From positions 1 through 24,221 of the IMG/VR virus record IMGVR_UViG_3300037193_000610: DNA of 24,221 nucleotides; one strand, written 5' to 3'. Origin of the DNA: a virus. This document shows positions 20,494-24,221 of the stretch, in pieces (positions within the stretch are counted from its first letter, which is position 1; every line of letters begins with the position of its first letter). A program made the translations under genes and the position numbers. A model generated the notes under the pieces. The model worked only from the letters and a program-made list of their open reading frames with translations. It was not told the origin of the DNA and made no database searches.

Positions 20494-20654
20494 TGCACGA
20501 TAGTAATATATATGAAGTTTGCAGGGCGTCGGCATTTTTCGAGAGCGTGACAGCTGGCCCATTTAGGTATTTAGTCTATCGTGCTATGTGGTCAGCTATG
20601 CTGTCTCAATATGTTGATTTGACTAAGTTGGGCGAAGAATCAGGAGACTTATGA
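20490..20654 (+). CDS. Small unknown late protein (54 residues)
   Basis: Starts at ATG 20490 in an ATGA with the -1 frame stop and ends at TGA 20652-20654 in an ATGA with the next gene. The product begins MMHDSNIYEVCRASAFFESV and continues with YRAMWSAMLSQYVDL. Two precise overlaps support translation. It is helical with a mildly hydrophobic centre. No family known. Confidence 0.7.
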   Translation: MMHDSNIYEVCRASAFFESVTAGPFRYLVYRAMWSAMLSQYVDLTKLGEESGDL

Positions 20655-20905
20655 CACCACTTGAAAAAGAAATAGCGTACAATATTTCAGTTAAATGGCT
20701 GTTCGGTTCTGACGGAGCAGGCAAAATGGGGCAAGACGATTTGGATATAGTTACAAAAGCCGCTGCCTCGGTAGCTAAGAAGTATATCGAGAAGGCGTAT
20801 AAGGGAGCGTGGAATCGGACCATGCAGGGCCATCAAAAGCGACCTTATAATTATCAACAAGAACAGTTTTTAAACGAGTGGCTTAAAGAAAACGGAGTGA
20901 TATGA
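20651..20905 (+). CDS. Unknown small late protein
   Basis: An 84-residue product (MTPLEKEIAYNISVKWLFGS, then IVTKAAASVAKKYIEKAYKG and QQEQFLNEWLKENGVI). It is helical and basic. It overlaps both neighbouring genes by 4 bases. No recognised domain; the position within the tail-like block suggests a structural or chaperone role. Confidence 0.7.
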   Translation: MTPLEKEIAYNISVKWLFGSDGAGKMGQDDLDIVTKAAASVAKKYIEKAYKGAWNRTMQGHQKRPYNYQQEQFLNEWLKENGVI

Positions 20906-21552
20906 TAGAAGTAACATTTAAATCGCAATTCATACCTGTTGACTTCGCTATGAAGTTATTTGGATTATCTAGGTCTTATCTTTACAAGCTAAGACAGAAG
21001 GGGAAAATAAATCATTATCACGTAGGGGCAAGAACATTTGTTAGTATAACTGAAATAGAAGCCCTGATAGCGAAGTCAATAGATAAAAATTTTGAATCAG
21101 AAGCCAAAAAACCAGCCCCGACACAGGAGCCAATACTTGATAAAGCGCTTCAAGACGGCTTCAAAGAAATGGCAGAAGCTTTTGAAATCATAGAGAACAT
21201 CATAATATGTCATGCCTGTAATAATCCTGCATATAAACTACCACCCGATGCCGATCGGTTGACTGAGTTACGATTCAAGGCGCTCAAAGACAAGCCGATA
21301 TTACATTTTTGTAGGGACTGCAAATCTTACTTGCAGAGAAACGACGGCGGAACTATGCCGAACATTCAGCCGATCATCGATAGTGGAAATTATGAATTAT
21401 TAGCAGCCGAAATCTTAGTACGAAAAATCAATAACTATGGAAAAAATAAAAAACGTAGACGCCCTGCGTCAAGATCTACTGACAGCGTACAGCCAATTGA
21501 GAGCAGGCAAGATGGAATTAAAGGAGGCCAAACAAGTGGCGTTAATGGCTAA
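20902..21552 (+). CDS. HTH and zinc-knuckle protein within the late operon
   Basis: A 216-residue protein. Residues about 10-58 form an excisionase/MerR-type HTH_17 winged segment (FAMKLFGLSRSYLYKLRQKG, then NHYHVGARTFVSITEIEALI). A helical linker follows, then CHACNNPAY and HFCRDCKSY, two CxxC pairs spaced for one zinc. The end from about 190 is basic and low in complexity (KNKKRRRPASRSTDSV), where the frame overlaps the next gene by 116 bases. It probably binds nucleic acid; a late-gene regulator is one idea. The C-terminal 35 residues may be an incidental extension. Confidence 0.7.
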   Translation: MIEVTFKSQFIPVDFAMKLFGLSRSYLYKLRQKGKINHYHVGARTFVSITEIEALIAKSIDKNFESEAKKPAPTQEPILDKALQDGFKEMAEAFEIIENIIICHACNNPAYKLPPDADRLTELRFKALKDKPILHFCRDCKSYLQRNDGGTMPNIQPIIDSGNYELLAAEILVRKINNYGKNKKRRRPASRSTDSVQPIESRQDGIKGGQTSGVNG

Positions 21553-21637
21553 CACCATTATTTCATCCGCAAAAGTTCAGGTTAAGTACAATGAAATAAC
21601 ACAGTCATCAGCAAAGATTGACTTTCTGGAGTCATGA
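21437..21637 (+). CDS. Small helical late protein
   Basis: A 66-residue product (MEKIKNVDALRQDLLTAYSQ, then AGKMELKEAKQVALMANTII) with a clear amphipathic helical pattern. It overlaps the end of the previous gene by 116 bases in another frame and its stop overlaps the next ATG by 4 bases. The natural helical composition supports this frame. Family of short phage proteins with no named function. Confidence 0.75.
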   Translation: MEKIKNVDALRQDLLTAYSQLRAGKMELKEAKQVALMANTIISSAKVQVKYNEITQSSAKIDFLES

Positions 21638-22071
21638 AACGCACCGAGGTAAAGACATTCATACAGGCAGGGATCAACGCTCTCAATGACGGCATAGCCT
21701 ACGGCACCGGGCGCATTTCAGAGTTTAACTCAAACCGCGTCCTATCCTATCCTCATATCTGGATGGAGCCGTTAGAAGTGGATGGGGATATACCAAACAA
21801 TGTTCCCCAAGATGATTGGGTTGTGACCTTGCATATAGCGAAGAAAGACAGACCAGACAGCGATCCGGATGAATATGAATTACTAGTCGATCAGTGTGAT
21901 GAAGTAGCACAGGAATTGATTCACAAGTACAATAACATTGTTAATAGTTATAAAACAGTCACTATTAAAGGGTACAACCGAGTCCCTGAAATAAAGAAAA
22001 ATGCTGACTGCTTAACAGGTGTAAGATTAAGATTCACTATAAACGCGCCGGATACGGCGAACTGGTGTTGA
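21634..22071 (+). CDS. Head-tail or tail completion-like protein
   Basis: A 145-residue protein with YPHIWMEPLEVDGDI, DDWVVTLHIAKKDRPDSDPD, YELLVDQCDEVAQELI and GVRLRFTINAPDTANWC. The alternation of strands and one helix, and the size, suit the gpU-like tail terminator or completion fold; the pattern of a W-V-x-LHIA strand followed by a CDEVAQELI helix recurs in Bacteroidota phages. GGAG is placed 5 bases before ATG. Function is inferred from fold guess and operon order. Confidence 0.65.
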   Translation: MKRTEVKTFIQAGINALNDGIAYGTGRISEFNSNRVLSYPHIWMEPLEVDGDIPNNVPQDDWVVTLHIAKKDRPDSDPDEYELLVDQCDEVAQELIHKYNNIVNSYKTVTIKGYNRVPEIKKNADCLTGVRLRFTINAPDTANWC

Positions 22072-22280
22072 AAATAAAAAAAGAAAACCCTCAAGAAATC
22101 GCCAATTCAGGATGGTACGGCGAAGCGACAAGAGCACTGAAATCACTTACGAAAGAAGAGATCGATGATGTGCTAAAAGATGTTACTGAGTACCCAGAGG
22201 TGTACAGAAAACTAGCAGCGAGAGAAAAAGAGCGTAGAACGCCAGTAAGATTGACAGATTTGCTACGGAACATCGGGTAA
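22065..22280 (+). CDS. Small unknown late protein
   Basis: A 71-residue, charged helical product (KIKKENPQEIANSGWYGEAT, then KSLTKEEIDDVLKDVTEYPE). It starts at GTG 22065 or TTG 22068, overlapping the previous stop. It ends directly before the HK97 gp10-like gene. No known domain. Non-ATG start fits the overlap and lack of an ATG in the frame. Confidence 0.65.
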   Translation: MLKIKKENPQEIANSGWYGEATRALKSLTKEEIDDVLKDVTEYPEVYRKLAAREKERRTPVRLTDLLRNIG

Positions 22281-22766
22281 ATGGAAGGCAACGAACTCAT
22301 AAGGAACACACTCACCCGCTACGGCAACCTCGGCGTTGAAGGCTTAAAGAACGACGTTCAGAAGGTTTCCGCAACAGGTAAGACAGCCGAGTCTATCCGT
22401 TATGAAGTGCAGTATAAGGATCAGCAATGGGCATTAACATTCATCGGGCGGTCTTTCTTCAAAGCCTTAGAGACAGGTAGAGGCCCGAGGACATCCGACG
22501 AGGATCACAACTTCAAATCCAACATGCTGGAGTATATGAAAGCCCGTGGCATTGGAGCAGACTTGGACGAAAAGAAAAGAGAAGCATTGGCGCGGTACCT
22601 GGTTCTTAAAATAAACCGGGAAGGCGATTCAACATATAAGAAGGGAGGGCGTATAGTTTATTCAGCCACGCTTAGTAAATTAGTGGACGAATTAATAAAC
22701 GCCCTCAAAAAAGATGTAGTTAACCAATACATAAAAGAAAACATTAGAGAAGTTAAAGCTGCCTGA
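22281..22766 (+). CDS. HK97 gp10-like head-tail/tail protein
   Basis: A 161-residue protein. GLKNDVQKVSATGKTAESIR, YEVQYKDQQWALTFIGRSFF and KALETGRGPR make the pattern of the HK97 gp10 (tail completion or head-tail joining) family: helix, GKTAxSI strand, then FFxALETGRGPR. The C-terminal half is helical and basic. It starts immediately after the previous stop. Role: joining of tail to head or stabilising the tail tube. Confidence 0.75.
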   Translation: MEGNELIRNTLTRYGNLGVEGLKNDVQKVSATGKTAESIRYEVQYKDQQWALTFIGRSFFKALETGRGPRTSDEDHNFKSNMLEYMKARGIGADLDEKKREALARYLVLKINREGDSTYKKGGRIVYSATLSKLVDELINALKKDVVNQYIKENIREVKAA

Positions 22767-22797
22767 ATCCGTGCTGATGGCTTAACAAAACAGAGAG

Positions 22798-24129
22798 ATG
22801 GCAGTAAGCGTTTTAACACGTCCATTATCATTCGTTTTAGACCCCACACCGATAGCCTGCTTTATTGGCAATGATGGCACCGGAAAGGCCCTCGTCACTA
22901 AAACAACTCACGGACTCACAGACGGGGATTACATTTACCTCAAAAGCTACGTAGAAGATTATTGCGGTTTCTGGTATGTGGACGTCATCTCTGCCGATAC
23001 CTTCAAACTTCTGGCTTATGCCGGGGCAACCGCACAGAACTACCTTTCCAATGACCTTGACGCGGACTATTACGAGAACACCCGCAGCACATCATACCCC
23101 GGCTGGAACTGCGCCCACCTGCCGATAGTCTACGAGTTATCAAACACCCTATGGCCTACCAACTCAGCGGACACTATCAGGGATATATCATCAGTAAGTG
23201 ATTCTAACGGGTATTGCCAGATCACACCAGCAGGAGATATTAAAGCTACCGGAAGCGCGGCTAAGTTAGAGTTCGTAAAGATCACAGGAGCATCAGACGA
23301 TACGCTTAACGGGGTTTATCAAATCATCAGTTATACATCCGACACAAACTTCGTGATCGACCTCGTCTATTCATCAACAATAGATACTGACCTCACAAAC
23401 AACGCCTCGATTCAGTATTACTACAACAACTATTGCATAAAGGCTAAGGTGTACGGCGGCATCCCTTCCGGGCATGAATTTGAGGATTTAAGACCGATAG
23501 AAGAAATAGAAGAGCTGAAACTGATTCCTGACTCTGATAACAAGGTAAAGTTCTCGATTCACGAGCTGGTACTTTCCCAGTTGAAAACCCGCAACAACGC
23601 GCTACTGGGAACCCTGCCGAACAACATCGACTTCTGGACTCAGTTCTACATCACCTACGCGGAATCCTACGATGATTCGAACGGAACAACATTAAGCACA
23701 ACCACCACCTCGTACACAGATGATAGCGCCACCTTCAAAGGGTTTGCAGTAAACGCGCTGCTGCCATTTAAAAACGTCTTTTCAGGATCTCTTTCAGAAT
23801 ACATTATGACAAGAAATACAGCGAAGTTTTTAACCCTGTTCACCCTTCCGGTGTTCTTCTCCGGGTGTGATCATGAGGTATGCGGGATAGTGCCGGGGAA
23901 CAGCGACACGCTAAGCATGCAATTCAACAACAACTCGTTTGCTTCAGACCTGAGTAACTGGGAGCAGAGTGAGAACGGCGGCGCTGCGTGGTCACAGAGC
24001 GGAGGTCAGGCGGTGGCATCATCAGGTAGTTTGTATTACACTAAAGTGCTGTTCCAGCAAAGACAGGACACAAGTTTACACTGGCCTGCGGGCAACTACA
24101 AGATAGACTTCGTTGTCACCAATAACTAA
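22798..24129 (+). CDS. Large tail or surface protein, interrupted by TAA at 24127
   Basis: A 443-residue, T/S/D/Y-rich protein. It begins with KTTHGLTDGDYIYLKSYVED, a beta-rich motif (HGLxDGDYVY..SYVxDYxGFWYVDV) found in Bacteroidota phage tail proteins, then an L/I-strand-rich middle. From about residue 385 a jelly-roll-like region (SFASDLSNWEQSENGGAAWS, HWPAGNYKIDFVVTNN) starts, as in carbohydrate-binding modules. The stop falls inside this module and the same frame continues as natural sequence beyond it. So the true protein is probably longer, and the stop a mutation, an error or a readthrough site. Identity as tail/adsorption protein is inference. Confidence 0.7.
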   Translation: MAVSVLTRPLSFVLDPTPIACFIGNDGTGKALVTKTTHGLTDGDYIYLKSYVEDYCGFWYVDVISADTFKLLAYAGATAQNYLSNDLDADYYENTRSTSYPGWNCAHLPIVYELSNTLWPTNSADTIRDISSVSDSNGYCQITPAGDIKATGSAAKLEFVKITGASDDTLNGVYQIISYTSDTNFVIDLVYSSTIDTDLTNNASIQYYYNNYCIKAKVYGGIPSGHEFEDLRPIEEIEELKLIPDSDNKVKFSIHELVLSQLKTRNNALLGTLPNNIDFWTQFYITYAESYDDSNGTTLSTTTTSYTDDSATFKGFAVNALLPFKNVFSGSLSEYIMTRNTAKFLTLFTLPVFFSGCDHEVCGIVPGNSDTLSMQFNNNSFASDLSNWEQSENGGAAWSQSGGQAVASSGSLYYTKVLFQQRQDTSLHWPAGNYKIDFVVTNN

Positions 24130-24221
24130 ACAGGTGGATCAAGCCCGCTTAATGAGGCCATGATTATTTACGTAACTAATGTTTTAGCAGGGCCATACAC
24201 CCAAATAGGGTATCCTTCCCC
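24130..24221 (+). pseudogene. In-frame continuation of the large tail protein after the TAA
   Basis: The codons after TAA read TGGSSPLNEAMIIYVTNVLA and go on to the window edge without a stop. The strand pattern completes the jelly-roll region begun before the stop. No separate start is suggested by a ribosome site. It belongs to the same protein, and is cut by the window end. Confidence 0.55.

Noticed and set aside
1-24221. CRISPR arrays, insertion sequences or a diversity-generating retroelement
   Set aside because: No regularly spaced long repeats, transposase motifs, reverse transcriptase or template/variable repeats were seen.
1-24221. Reassigned stop codons as an explanation for the two interrupted frames
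   Set aside because: TAA and TGA both end many well-defined genes here, often in tight overlaps with the next start.

Overview
The window is most of the early, lysogeny and first late region of a temperate tailed phage (dsDNA, probably siphovirus-like) of a Bacteroidota host. The host call rests on the integrase N-terminus (the WFPTGVKV-type arm-binding segment usual in Bacteroidota integrases), a lipoprotein with an acidic stretch after the lipobox cysteine, and generally weak ribosome binding sites in the early genes. This is inference from sequence style, not a database match.

Layout. Positions 1-125 are the N-terminal half of an XRE-type regulator that stops abruptly against phage sequence. 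From about 126 to 14312 almost everything is leftward (minus strand): a long early operon with many ATGA start/stop overlaps. Read in transcription order it holds small unknown genes, RecT plus a YqaJ-like exonuclease, a DnaQ-like 3'-5' exonuclease, more small genes, a tRNA-like element, a small cytosine methyltransferase-like protein, a YopX-family protein, an HNH nuclease, a winged-helix replication initiator, a TOPRIM/helicase primase-helicase and a NinG-like protein. Helically phased 11-bp repeats beside an AT-rich tract inside the initiator gene look like the phage origin, as in lambda O. Positions 14313-17353 are the lysogeny region: a divergent repressor and operator region, a lipoprotein that may change the lysogen surface, a strong terminator and a leftward tyrosine integrase. 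Positions 17352-17580 look like an intact attP: two pairs of TGACTAAG repeats with 12-bp period flank a core-like inverted repeat. An intact attP with phage genes on both sides suggests a circular or excised phage, or a permuted assembly, rather than a simple integrated prophage end.

From 17618 rightward comes the late operon: a small Cys-rich protein, terminase small and large subunits, a tail-assembly-chaperone-like gene with an in-phase A_AAT_TTT slippery site and an open -1 extension, several small proteins, head-tail or tail completion-like proteins, and a large tail or surface protein whose reading frame is cut by a TAA at 24127-24129 but stays coding-like after it. No portal, protease or major capsid gene lies between the terminase and the tail-like genes in this window.

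Seven genes or gene extensions below 60 codons were found by reading overlaps: 7226-7357, 8068-8241, 12969-13103, 13623-13769, 20490-20654, the -1 extension ending at 20493, and a possible readthrough extension of the exonuclease at 9763-9852. The observations most worth checking are the frameshift site, the origin repeats, the attP arms, the two interrupted reading frames and the odd tRNA-like element.
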